Position numbers and translations under genes: made by a program. A model generated the notes under the pieces. That model did not search any database. It was not told where the DNA came from and saw only the letters and a program-made list of their open reading frames with translations. A stretch of 64,000 nucleotides of DNA, taken from assembly GCA_001414485.1 (NCBI GenBank), contig LLEY01000019.1:372001-436000 (forward strand). The letters are read 5' to 3'. Source of the stretch: Calycina herbarum. Taxonomy: Eukaryota > Ascomycota > Leotiomycetes > Helotiales > Pezizellaceae. Below are positions 34,261 through 44,969 of the stretch, piece after piece; the stretch's first letter is position 1; the number at the start of each line of letters is the position of its first letter.

Positions 34261-35455
34261 ATGAGTTTTCAAATAAGATTACATTGGAAATCTAGCCAAA
34301 GAGAATCTATTAAGCGAAGTGTGGATACGGGATACGATCCTCGCTTCCTCATCCGCAAACTTGGAGATTCTTTTCCGTCTGAACTTCACTCTCTAATTAT
34401 TCTAGGAGCTGGGGACTAGCACCGTATACGAAGGATCTTCAACTAGCTGAACTAAACCCTAACAAGTTACTCTATATTGCTTAGAGACGAGAAACTAGAC
34501 ATCGGAGAAGTGTGATTATCTCTGTTCGTTAAATTTTTTAAACCATTCTGCCTCTCTAGATAAATTCGAGGAGTTTTAGCGATACAATAATAGATTCTTA
34601 GACAGTGTCTTCTTTAGTATATAAATATTTTGAAGGAACTGATCTGAGCAATAGCGAAGCCGATGTATCCAAAGGTTTTACTATAGTATCCGCCTATGTC
34701 ACAGCTATAAACATAGAAGAATATCAAAGCTATTTTAATATCTTCCGAGATTAAGCTTTAGAAGATAAGTAGACGAAATTGAAGAAATTTACTCGCCTAA
34801 GAGATACTAGATCTAAACTTAGCAAAAACCGGCGAAATTAAAAGTAGCTAGTCTCTACGATCTAATATTTTATTAGTAAAAGTATTATAAAAATGCTTTT
34901 ATATTATAACTTGAACTCTTTAGGAGAGTAAGAGAAAAGTAGAAATTAAATATATATAGAAATTCTTCTCGAGTATTTTATTATCACAATCGGGTTCTAA
35001 ACGGCGAATTGGGCCTTTGTACAAGTGAACTGGAGTCCTGGAGACAAAGTAGTCTCAGTCCATTGAACATATCGGAGACGGAATTGCGAGATGTTTCGTC
35101 GGTAGGTTGAGCGACGATACTACCTTGGCCGATGTTGGTTGATCGTGAAAGACTAACGTGCCAACTGAGTTCGATTTGATTCAATATCCCATTTGAATAA
35201 TCTTCGCCTGTGGAGCTCTTGGACCCCAAGTACCTGATATGTCACCCCAATTAAGTGCCTTCTGTCAAAAGATAACCTTTCAAGTTGCTAGATTACCCAA
35301 CACAAGTGTGTTCGGAAATTCTCAGTCCTATGGTGTATATCTCAAACTTATCCATTTTTAGACTTTGCGAGTTGCTGGCTATTTTTAGCTGCTAGAGGCA
35401 CCCAGTTTCAATTCAATTGGTGGGACAGTAGCTATAACCACAGGAAAGAACAGTA

Positions 35456-36262
35456 TTATTGTATTGACATTCCTTTGCTCTTCTTTCTTTTTCGAGGTTG
35501 GCAATCTTCCTTCCCATTAATTAGAAACCTCAGATTGAATTTTGTCCCGACTCCCATGGCTTGAAAAGAAACACCATCCTTCTCAACTATAAAACCCAAT
35601 TCACCAAAACCCCCTGGCGGTCCCAAAGTTTCTTTCATTTCATCAAGTGCACTCTTCTCCACAACGACATCCCAATCCAACGTTCTCCCCCCCTCGTCCT
35701 CCACTTTATGTCTCTCAAGACAAATCAACTGACCACTTTCAGATACCACTAGCTTCTTCTTTGCCCTCTGGTGTCCTTCATACCCAGACTTCTTTGTCAT
35801 TGTTCGGCTAAGCTCCCGAAGTCCACCAAAGGACTGAGTAATGCGTGCTTCGACTTTTCGCTGCACCCCTTCTCCATCCCGATTGAATTCCTCCCAGAAC
35901 GGTACAACGGTTTCTAAGCAAAAGTTTATCGACTGATGTATCAAGTAAGTCGCCATGATCTTGTAGATGAGGAACCCAAAGCCGAACTGGCGTGTGTAAT
36001 GTAGCTGCTTGATGATTTGGTTTTCGGCATGTTTGGAATTGGCCGAGGAAGTAATTGATCCCACAATTTGGACTAGAAAATGAAAGATGCGTCCGGAGAT
36101 ACCAAATACGACCCAAAAGGCAGTGGCAATGAGGAATTTTTCGGTTGACGAAAGAGGATGCATATGTGGGTTATGCTGGTGGAAATGTTGCATTTTTAGG
36201 AGAAGAGCTTGCAGAAGCACCATGCACCCCGATTCCGCCAACAAGGTGAGAGCGAACATCAT
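35456..36262 (-). CDS. Predicted multi-pass membrane protein, function unknown
   Basis: A single open frame of 268 residues. The N-terminal 130 residues contain about three to four hydrophobic segments (MMFALTLLAESGCMVLLQAL, FLIATAFWVVFGISGRIF, FGFGFLIYKIMATYLI). A long hydrophilic C-terminal region, Glu/Lys-rich, ends in a very basic stretch (PRKRKKSKGMS). Segments such as SGQLICLERHKVEDEGGRTL suggest a folded soluble domain of beta strands. No family recognised. An additional upstream exon cannot be excluded because the first residues are already hydrophobic. Confidence 0.6.
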   Translation of the reverse strand: MMFALTLLAESGCMVLLQALLLKMQHFHQHNPHMHPLSSTEKFLIATAFWVVFGISGRIFHFLVQIVGSITSSANSKHAENQIIKQLHYTRQFGFGFLIYKIMATYLIHQSINFCLETVVPFWEEFNRDGEGVQRKVEARITQSFGGLRELSRTMTKKSGYEGHQRAKKKLVVSESGQLICLERHKVEDEGGRTLDWDVVVEKSALDEMKETLGPPGGFGELGFIVEKDGVSFQAMGVGTKFNLRFLINGKEDCQPRKRKKSKGMSIQ

Positions 36263-37471
36263 GTTCCGGGTTCCCTCTACCCTCTCGAAGTGCCACCAGT
36301 TTCCGGAACTCCTTTATGTAAACATATTTCCCCAAGAAGTGGTGTTAGGGCTAAAAGGTGGGATGGCGAGGTAGAAACGAAAACGAAAGACGAAAAGAAA
36401 GATGTAATCCCAACGAAAAAACACCAACAGCTTGGAAAAGAATTAAACTGCGAGAATGCGGCACTTGCTGTGCAACTATACGCAATGTTTCTCTTGCTGA
36501 CGCCTGCCGGCGACAATTATCCTCCGCGCGTTCCGTCAGATACGCGGAAGTCGGGAGTAATGTACACCGCCATCAAATCAACCTTGAACGATTACGGAAA
36601 ACGAGTACGGTTGCGGTCCTTGCGAGTACGACGGCTTGAACTCGATCATTTTATATATTTCATGCTCCAAAATAAAAGGATTCGTAGGAGAATTTTCACG
36701 ACTCGCTCCTGTGCTCTGAAGGGAGAAGTGAGGCCTCCGGATATCTCGGGAATTACCACCCAAACAGAATACGGGCGATTTCTCCCGGGACCCTGAAACA
36801 CCTCTCAGGCTTCAAGCCTACTGTACTAGTACGCGAAAACAGTAACCAGATCGTGTTCATCTTCTTTCTCCAGTCGTCGAGTGTTGTTCTCTTCTGGCGT
36901 TTAACATCTTCTCAGAATCACGAACCGCCTTTTGCTGAACAAGATGCGGACAATCCCCCCAAAATTTCGAGTCCTAAGGGTGAATATTTGTTACCAGACT
37001 TGCTGCCTTCCTCAATTGAGATTGGGTATCGGCAGCTCCATCATGGCAGCGTCGAGCTCGAAAGTCGTCTGTCAGGGCTTACTTTATCGTGACTGACGTC
37101 TACTGTACGCAACAAAATCACGACAACAACCCCTCAGCTGTAGGATTGGTTGTATAACTAATTGTATCCTGCACTCGAAACACTCAACTCTGGGACGAAT
37201 ATCACGCCCTTTGTGATTAACAAGGACCGAATTGTTTGCAACGGGCAGTCGTGATCGCAAGGCGATGGCTGTCTTCTGAAGATTCAATAGAAGTGTCCAC
37301 TCTTTTGGGAAAATAGGCGGCATCCTGCTGGGATGTGAATCCTGCAAGCTGCTTTTTCCATTAGCTTCGTGGTGAGGCTCCCCAGCAAACGAGGCTGTAG
37401 AAGTTCACCACCATTTGCGACCTTCTCTCCTTCCTCGATGTCAAAATCTCTTCCTTTCACTCACATCAACG
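36263..37471. other. Intergenic spacer between divergent genes
   Basis: About 1.2 kb holding both promoters. ORFs in this region lack domain evidence. No repeats seen. Confidence 0.45.
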
Positions 37472-39938
37472 ATGGATCCCTTGAGCGTTACAGCTTCCGT
37501 GGTAGGTCTCCTGGCAGGCGCTGGGAAGGTTGGCGGGGTTTTATTATGGGTGAAAAGCAGCATCGTCGACGCCCCCGGATCGCTGAGCAACCTCCTATCG
37601 CAAATCAATGACCTTGCGATATGCCTTGAAGCAGTTAACCAATTGCTGACGGGGATATACTCGACACCCTCGAAGCGAATATCAATGATACAAGTCGATC
37701 AACTTGTTGCTACCTTGACTGAAGCTGTTCTCACCTTTTCAGAGCTGGAAGCCCTTGTTATGCCGCTTGGTGATCCCTCAGAAATTTCTATTATTCAACG
37801 AATGAAATGGGCCTGGGAGGAAGAAACTATTTCGAGCATCATGGTTCGGCTGGATCGACATAAATCGTCTTTTTCTCTTATGCTAAACATAATACAGTGG
37901 TATGTATGCAGAATTTCTCGACCTTACTGATTTACTTCACCTTGAAAAATCAATAATGCTAATCCATCATCTCCATTATAGCACGACGGATATAGAAGCA
38001 GAAAGTTCACGCGAGCAACTCCACGATCTTGTCCAAAAGCTTCTACAGAGTAACCACGATATCTCGAAACGCCTACACCAATTGGAGGTTACAATTGACT
38101 CGGAAAGCATTTTGACAACATGTTTTCGGAACAATAGGGGCATTGAAGATGAGCACAGTACAACGGATATAATTAGGAAGGGTGCAAACTCGGAACAGTT
38201 CGAGTCTGACGACTCGTTTGCTGTCTTTCGGACGGAAAAATTCCAATTTTCATTCGAGGCAGATCTCGGAAGTTCCAGAGTTTACAAGCGAACTCAACCT
38301 TTTACTTCGGATGTTTCTTTTGCATCTTCAGCTGTTAGGAGTCATGCCTGGTCCATTTTCTCAGGGTTGAGTCTCTCTCAAGTTTCCAGCATGTCTGCAA
38401 TAGCTTTGCCAGTACATACCGACGAAATTTACAACTACGCGAATTATCAAATTGGACACCTTTCCCCGCTAGACAATGGTTCAATGGCTATGGGATCGAC
38501 GTTTGCCCAGTACCATGTAGGTGGTAAAACATATACTACTAAGTATGAACGGTACGGTTTATTGACAACAATCGAGCGTTCAAATCCTCATCAACAAAAA
38601 GAAGAGCCGCCGCTTGCAAAACCTATCAATAACATGGAATCTCCAGAGCTCTCAGTATCACGGAGGAGATATTTATCAAAAACCGAATATTTCCCACCTG
38701 CGTTCTCTCGACCGAAATCTCCGGATTCGGTTTATTCTTTTGCATCCTCTGTGGAAATCGTCCGCTATAAAGCATGGCCTCTGCCCGAGATCGATTCTAG
38801 TCGGATCAGTTTGCCAGGTGTGACTGCTCCTGATTCTTCTCTGGGTGCGTTGGTTTCGTCGCTACGGCTGCAAAAAAACACATTGAATTTGTCTGACTCG
38901 CCAGTTTCATCAAGTGTATTAGCAACACCCACTTTGGCTTCCCCTCAGCGGGAAATAAATAACACAGAGGTAAAATTAGGATCGACTGCCAGAGAGTCGG
39001 TTAGTTCTTCGAGTTACCCAGAGGCATTTCTTGGGGGTTCTCCACCCCCAGAAACCGTTGAAGCCACGGTTGAAGCACCCCTAGATGTAGTACCAGTTAT
39101 CAATACGCCTATTGAGAGTACATCAACAAATGTTACTCTTACAGTACAAGCGGAAACCCCGGCTATTATCCAATTGCCTCTCAGTAGGTCGTTAAACTCA
39201 CTTCCACTTGGACATAGAAAGACGTCCTTCAAAATCGTGATACTAGGAGAAAGCTACGTTGGAAAAACAACACTTTCAGCTCAAGTTCTCCTCCCCTTCC
39301 CTCTTTCTTGGTCCACATTTAATTGACGATGATTATAGTTTTGCCTGAATCATTTTATGGAAACTTACGAACCAACGATCGAAGACTCCTATCAGAAGAC
39401 TGTACATATTGGTGGTCTTCCGGGAAACCTTCGTGTTTTAGATACTTCTGGATCCCCGGAATACGCAGTATTGAGGAATCAGGAAATCGAGGACGGTGAG
39501 GGGTTCATATTAGTATACTCCATCACAGATAGAGGATCCTTCGAACGCATCCAGTCCCTATATGACCAAATAATTCGTGAGAAAGAATGGAATGGCCGAT
39601 GGAGCGAAAAGTATGGGCTTGCTTCCGTCAACAAACCGCATCCTTCCCTTCCAATCACATTAATTGCCAACAAATCCGATGAGGTGACCTTGAGGGAGGT
39701 TTCTACTCAAGAAGGCCAGTCGCTGGCCCGCAAACTGAATTGCAGGTTTTTCGAAACTTCTGCCAAGTACTACACAAATGTAGGCCAAGCATTTAACCAT
39801 ACCATGCTAGATTTGCAGGCGGAGAAATCGACAGAGAAAGCAAGCCATGAGCCCAAGCCATCTGTCGACCGATTACGTGTCAATACTGGGAAAGGAAAAC
39901 TCAGACAACGCATTCGAATTAGATGGCCTTCAAGTTAA
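37472..39938 (+). CDS. Fungal STAND/NLR-type N-terminal domain fused to a Ras-like GTPase
   Basis: Three exons, 37472-37899, 37982-39284 and 39339-39938, 776 residues. The start MDPLSVTASVVGLLAGAGKV is the hallmark of the helical N-terminal domain found on fungal STAND/NLR-like proteins. Residues about 145-560 are a long Ser/Thr/Pro-rich, probably disordered linker. A Ras-type domain begins near 557: G1 ILGESYVGKTT (split from the rest by an intron), G2 YEPTIEDSY, G3 DTSGSPEY, G4 NKSD, G5 ETSAK. The residue equivalent to Ras Gln61 is Ser and the next is Pro, predicting weak intrinsic GTP hydrolysis. The C-terminus is basic (KLRQRIRIRWPSS) with no CaaX box. I infer a signalling switch in which a Ras-like domain sits where NLRs carry NACHT or NB-ARC. 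Confidence 0.85.
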
Positions 39939-40673
39939 TCTGAATCACGATTTGAAACCCCCAAACCAGCAGATTATTCATTATGAAATTATTGCTGCCT
40001 TTGGACGGCCTGTGTCTATTTCATGCTTCATCGTCAACGGAGCAGATGTACAGGGTACTGTTAGATGGAACAATGGCACAATCATTGAGCTTTTCATGTA
40101 AGATGCAGTTGTTGCTAGAAGCTTGAGACAATCAGAAGGTGCTGTCTCAAAAAATACGAATACACTTTGAGTCTTCCGGGTCACAAAGAAGAGAAAACGC
40201 ACGAGCGCTATGGAAGTATGACACAGGTCGCTCGAGATGAAGCAGGCAAACCTTTCTCAAAGAAAAGAAGAAACCTCGGAAAAGAAACAAATGCTACAAG
40301 CCGCCATGGCCGGGTTTGCTATTCCAGAAATAGCTGCATCAGTCTTGCTGGCTTTCCAACAAAAGAGAAACACATGCTGTATACAACCATGCGGTGTTTG
40401 GTTTGGTCGCGGGCTATGTCAATATTGGCCAATGCATGACACCAAAAGCTTCATTTTTGGCAGGCCGTGGGTTGGTATTTAAACCATCGCTTCTACCCAG
40501 ACAAATACCCAAAAACAATTCATTCCGATACCACTCAAATTTCAAATAACGGCCGAGGCAGCAGGCTCTTCCATACTTTCCCTCTTCTCGCTTCAGGACT
40601 TTCCACGATCCAGTTTGCCCCTGAAGCTTTTCTGTTGGGTTTATTGCTGTAGAACACCCAAAGAAAACACACC
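39939..40673. other. Spacer containing part of a segmental duplication
   Basis: A stretch near 40308-40370 reads AGFAIPEIAASVLLAF and matches, at DNA and protein level, AEFAIPETWVSLVVGF near 41792-41855 upstream of the second paralogue. The duplicated block therefore includes upstream DNA and perhaps an unrecognised exon. Confidence 0.4.
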
Positions 40674-41322
40674 ATGTCAATGAACTCGACGAATCCACCC
40701 AGCACAATGTCGAATAGACTCGATATCGGTGACTACATGACTTGTGAGGAGATGATCAATAGAGTTCTCGTAACAGGTCTGGAGAAAGCAATCGAAGCAC
40801 CAAATGAATGGCTTGACGAAATCAACAATTTTTTCATGGCCAGAATGGAGTGCTATCCCGATCCAAGACATGCAAATTTCAGGAAATATGACCAGACACC
40901 TCCACCCGACCTCCATCGTGTTCTTGCCTCGAAAGTCGATTGGGCTGTGGAGAGACTTCAAATATTCCATCGAGAAAACTCGAAATTTGGGAAGAACTGG
41001 AAAACATACTTGAAAATGTCAATCATCGAAGATAGAAGAAGGGAGTTCGGTGATGAAGACAAGGTTAGCTCATATACCCACTCATTTCTTCAATGATCGA
41101 CTCTGATTGTATTTTCAGAAAACTAAAATTCTCGCCGACTTGAGGATCTCTGATGAGCACCTGGCTTTGGCCAGAAGATCTCTCACCCCTGATATTGACC
41201 TTCCTGAAGAGGAGGATAGCACGAATGAAGGATCCGATGAATTTGAGGTCGAGTCAGTTGATGAGCAGGAGGCAAGCGGAGAATTGGACCTTGGACCCGG
41301 AAACGAACCAGAACACCAATGA
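40674..41322 (+). CDS. Unknown charged protein, copy 1 of a tandem pair
   Basis: Two exons, 40674-41063 and 41119-41322, 197 residues. The N-terminal half is helical with the family motif KYDQTPPPDLHRVLASKVDW. It is followed by a Trp/Lys-rich helix (FGKNWKTYLKMSIIEDRRRE) and, after the intron, an acidic tail (EEEDSTNEGSDEFEVESVDE). It is soluble, with no signal peptide. The same layout, including the intron position just after an acidic/basic cluster, recurs in the gene at 42234. No known family. It follows the STAND-N/Ras gene on the same strand by about 735 bp. Confidence 0.6.
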
Positions 41323-42233
41323 TTCGGAATCGTATAAGGAAATTCAAAACGACAAGGAGAATTGTTGCGGACAAGATCTGAGATGGGATTTCGGTTTTGT
41401 CTTCGCATCCGTGACCTCCGAAGTTCCAGAGAGGATATTTGACTGCATATGGTGGCACGTGAGATTGAAGGAAGAAAATAGAAAATGTTAGATTGATAAC
41501 CGAGTTTGGGACCTGATGATGGGCAATGTTGGGAAAATTTGATGTATTTCTGCTTCACTGGCCAATTATGGATTGTCAAATTAAACGCAAACAATTAACA
41601 TCTCAAGCTTAATGAGTGTCCTTGTCCATTCTGTGACATTGCTGAGGTATAAAGTACTATCCAGTACTTCATGAAAGGAAAACAAATTTCAAAACAAAAG
41701 GGGAGAAACCTGGACATGCCAGGAAGCTACTTGATTCCCTAGATTCTGAGAGACGGAAACCGTACGAAGCAAATAGTGTACACAGGTCAAGCCGAGTTTG
41801 CCATTCCAGAGACATGGGTATCACTTGTTGTCGGATTCCTCGACAAAGAAAGACAAATGACTTGTCGCCATGTTTGCTTTTCTGTTCGCTGATGTTTTGC
41901 AAGATCCACAGAGTGTCTCAAAATGCTACAAGACAGTGATGGAAACCTTTTCAAAAGAGCGTAAGCTTGAGAGTGTTTTGTCACAAAGAGTATTTAATGA
42001 TGGCTATTCTCCTGAGCTGGGAATCTTCCAAAAGCCTCAGCCTCACGTCCACACCTTGATCAAGTAGCCTCGAAGCGACAGCTTTCTTTCGAGATACTGT
42101 AGCAAACCAAGAGTGAGTCCACCAGCGGGGAAATCCTCCTCCCCCAAGAGAAATACTTGATTTCTTTCCGGCTGGTACTAATAGTTGGAAGAAACCAATA
42201 CACTTCCCACATTCTGTGATTCAACCTCCTAAA
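41323..42233. other. Spacer between the paralogues, partly duplicated
   Basis: About 0.9 kb. The part near 41780-41880 is similar to 40300-40400 (see the AxFAIPE match). No separate gene can be supported. Confidence 0.4.
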
Positions 42234-42752
42234 ATGCCTTACCCGTTTTTCAAAAATCTCGCGCAGAACACCAACTGTAACGAGATATTTGAAATCACCA
42301 AAACTATCGTCGATATGGCAATCGAAGTCCGCAACGAGGTCGTCGCCCTTTTTGACACCATCAAAGACACTTATCTGATCGCGGACCCACCAGGATTCAA
42401 GCCTTATGATCAAACCCCACCTCCCGGATTTCCCCAGGAGCTAGAAGACAAAATGGACGCTCTCATCAATAAATTCAAAGATTCGTGTGATCGTAACGTG
42501 ACCTTTAGCTTTTTTTGGATTGAATCTTGGAGATCGTGGGTTAGAGAGGAAAAAACCCGTGATGAGGTAAGAAATTTGAAAGTCTTCAACGTTGCCGTCA
42601 CAGTTTCTAACATCGCGCAGGGAAATACTAAAACCGACATGGCACCAGCCCAGGTTTTCAAGGACATGTTACTCACTGGCACTACCCAGACTCGGTTGGA
42701 AACTTCAGGTCAGAGTAGTCTTTTTCAAGATGATGATCTGCTTCCTGACTGA
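42234..42752 (+). CDS. Unknown charged protein, copy 2 of a tandem pair, frameshifted tail
   Basis: Two exons, 42234-42566 and 42621-42752. The 54-nt intron keeps the frame open, but it has GTAAGA, CTAAC and GCAG signals and lies at the position used in copy 1. The product is about 154 residues with the family motif PYDQTPPPGFPQELEDKMDA and a Trp-rich helix (FFWIESWRSWVREEKTRDE). The frame stops at TGA 42750-42752. The next frame continues as an acidic tail (DEGEGTTLQPESDANTETK) to a TGA at 42844, matching the acidic tail of copy 1. A one- or two-base shift near 42735-42755 has therefore probably truncated this copy. Confidence 0.55.
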   Translation: MPYPFFKNLAQNTNCNEIFEITKTIVDMAIEVRNEVVALFDTIKDTYLIADPPGFKPYDQTPPPGFPQELEDKMDALINKFKDSCDRNVTFSFFWIESWRSWVREEKTRDEVRNLKVFNVAVTVSNIAQGNTKTDMAPAQVFKDMLLTGTTQTRLETSGQSSLFQDDDLLPD

Positions 42753-44122
42753 CGGAGACTTCACACAAGACGAGGGTGAGGGAACCACCCTGCAACCTGA
42801 GAGTGATGCAAACACAGAAACGAAGACCCCCGAAAATTCCTCCTGAGGGGGAAATTCAGTTTCTTGAGAAGGATCTTGTGGATATTGGCGGGGCGTGATA
42901 GGGGAAGAAAATTCCGCGTTGCTTCTTGCTTCTGAGTTGGACATCCCGGCGAATAAGAACTGGGGTTTACGGGAAATTTTGCCATATCGATGGTGACTAT
43001 TGGCAGCAGGCCCAAATTTCAGAGAAAAAACAATATCACCAATACATCTTCGTAAACTTGTTCAATTTTGATATTTTCTGTACGGTGAAAGTTGGTGAGT
43101 CAGACCCAGGGATTCTTCTCCAATCTGAACCGGAAGAAAATCTGTATGACAATTGTGTGTACGAAGCGAAATACATATAAAGATCATGCAGAAATGCCAC
43201 AGCTCCTAGCTGTCTCCAACCACTCTGTCCACCCAAGCACAAGTTCCAGCAGACAAGAAAAGGGTTGAAGGGAAGTCAAATATTTGTCAGTTAGCAGATG
43301 GACCCAGGTCTGGGTCACGCGGACTGAAGGCTCATAAGAAACCTGAAAGGAAAGACTTTGAAATTGAGTGAAGCGAGAAAGCAAGAACTGAAGAAGGAAA
43401 TTCCACCAACCCAGCCACCAACACCGCTGAAACCGATCTTATTGGCTATGGAATTAGAAGCGAGCACCAATGAGATGGAAATTCAATAAGACGGAAAATC
43501 GTCGTAGTAAACAGATGAAGTGAGGTTTCAGTCTTGCATCTGCCTTTGTACCCACCAGTAACACCGAATCAATTCCGAAATTGAGAATTTTTAGCTGTAT
43601 GCTGGATTCCTGCATGTCATACTCCATTATGAGGATCGAAAAAGCCACATGCGAAAATAGTTTGCCAGCGAGGGATATTGCAGATTGTAAAAATCGATTA
43701 CCACCAATGAGATAATCGTATTCGCCTTTAAATGAGTGCCTAATTTATAATTTTACTATGATTGTCTTTGGCTTGGTCGCTAAAACTGCGACATACAAAC
43801 TGTGGGACCAGAAACAGGGGCTTCATATGGGAACAGAATATTGATTTCATGATCACTTCAACCCCTTTATGTTACCTTGATACCAGTCGGGCTTGAAGTA
43901 GTCAACCGTGGAGGAGTAAAGCAAAAGCAATCCTGGGTACTCACATGAGAGACAAGGCATTTCGCATACTTATAGATGATTGCATGTGTGATGAATATAT
44001 ACAAGAATCGTGTTGCGTGTATACAACACAGAATTTCATCCAGTCGGCCCAAAAGTATATATAAAGAATATGCAGAAGTCTGCTACAGCTCGTCCTAGCT
44101 GCCTCCTAAGCACTTGATATCC
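42753..44122. other. Spacer with a partial duplicate of the acetylesterase 3' end
   Basis: About 1.4 kb. The first 95 bp are the out-of-frame tail of the preceding gene. A block near 43160-43255 resembles 44055-44150, the 3' end and 3' flank of the acetylesterase gene. The remainder shows nothing recognisable. Confidence 0.4.
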
Positions 44123-44969
44123 TCAAGCACAAGTTCCAACAACAGTCGAGTTCTTAACATAAGAAGCCAACGGACTCTTCGCGCACAACAAAGCCTTAAC
44201 AAACTGTCCAGAAACAGAATCCGCTCCAGCAGGACTGGTATGCGTATGATCAACAGGATAAAAAGCGGTGGTAGCAGCCGCTCCCAAAGCAATATATCTG
44301 TTCGCAACATAGAGACCGTGATCAATAAATGAAGCTGCACTTCCAACATTGCTCACAACAATCTTTCCATATGCGGTGAATCGTGGAGCAGTGTAGGAGC
44401 AAGTTCCAGTTTCGCATACGTTGTTTGGAGTTGGGGAGCTGATGATGACTTTTGCTCCTTTGGCGGTCATTAACTTTGCGGCGTTGGTGAGGTATGTTGG
44501 GTAGGTTTGGACTACTAGTCCGGCATCTGTGGTGCATGTTTCTGATCCGGATCCAACACAGTCGCTTCTTCCGTTGTCGGTTGGGCTGAGAGATCCTCCA
44601 TCGTTGTGTCCGAACTCGATAATGACGAAGTCTCCGGATACTACGCTTGCTGCGAGGGATGTGAAGCGACCTTCGTCGGTGTATGAGCGTGCTGATCTTC
44701 CTCCAATTGCTTTGTTGACAACGTTGACACCGGTGAGGGAGTATGGAAGGTAGACACCCCATCCTGTGGTATATTAGTATGGAAAATTGAGCGGGAATTG
44801 AGAATAGATAAAACTTGCCTTGGGTAACACCTCCACCACCTCCCAAAGCCATTGTCGAATCACCAGCTAACCAAACAGTTGGAACAGCACGTTTCTCCAG
44901 ATCCTCCGCAGGAGCAGCCACGGCAATGGTAGCCATGGCTGCAGTGAAAACACCAATAGAAGATCTCAT
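44123..44969 (-). CDS. Rhamnogalacturonan acetylesterase (SGNH/GDSL, CE12)
   Basis: Two exons, 44969-44819 and 44763-44123, 263 residues. A signal peptide and short propeptide end at a Lys-Arg Kex2-type site (DLEKR). SGNH blocks appear in order: WLAGDSTM (nucleophile Ser38), a Gly in KAIGGRSARS, FGHND (Asn/Asp near 104-105), and DHTHTSPAGA with the catalytic Asp/His near 226-229. This is the CE12 arrangement; the enzyme removes acetyl groups from rhamnogalacturonan I in pectin. The intron starts with GCAAGT after CAAG, a GC-AG intron; no GT alternative keeps GWGVYLPYS in frame. Secreted. Confidence 0.92.

Larger units (their letters stand above)
31240..35455. other. 4.2-kb AT-rich gene desert
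   Basis: Strongly AT-rich DNA, dense in stops in all frames. It holds a second diverged repeat array (31640-33300), a stretch of GT/TA-rich motifs around ACTCGT (33410-33620), and transposon-like debris near 34140-34260. An isolated 81-codon frame on the minus strand at 34984-35229 has no known motif. The composition resembles repeat-induced-mutation relics or heterochromatin of filamentous ascomycetes. Confidence 0.5.

Noticed and set aside
41870..42067. 65-codon plus-strand ORF between the paralogues
   Set aside because: Overlaps the duplicated spacer block in another frame and has no match in the corresponding place of copy 1.
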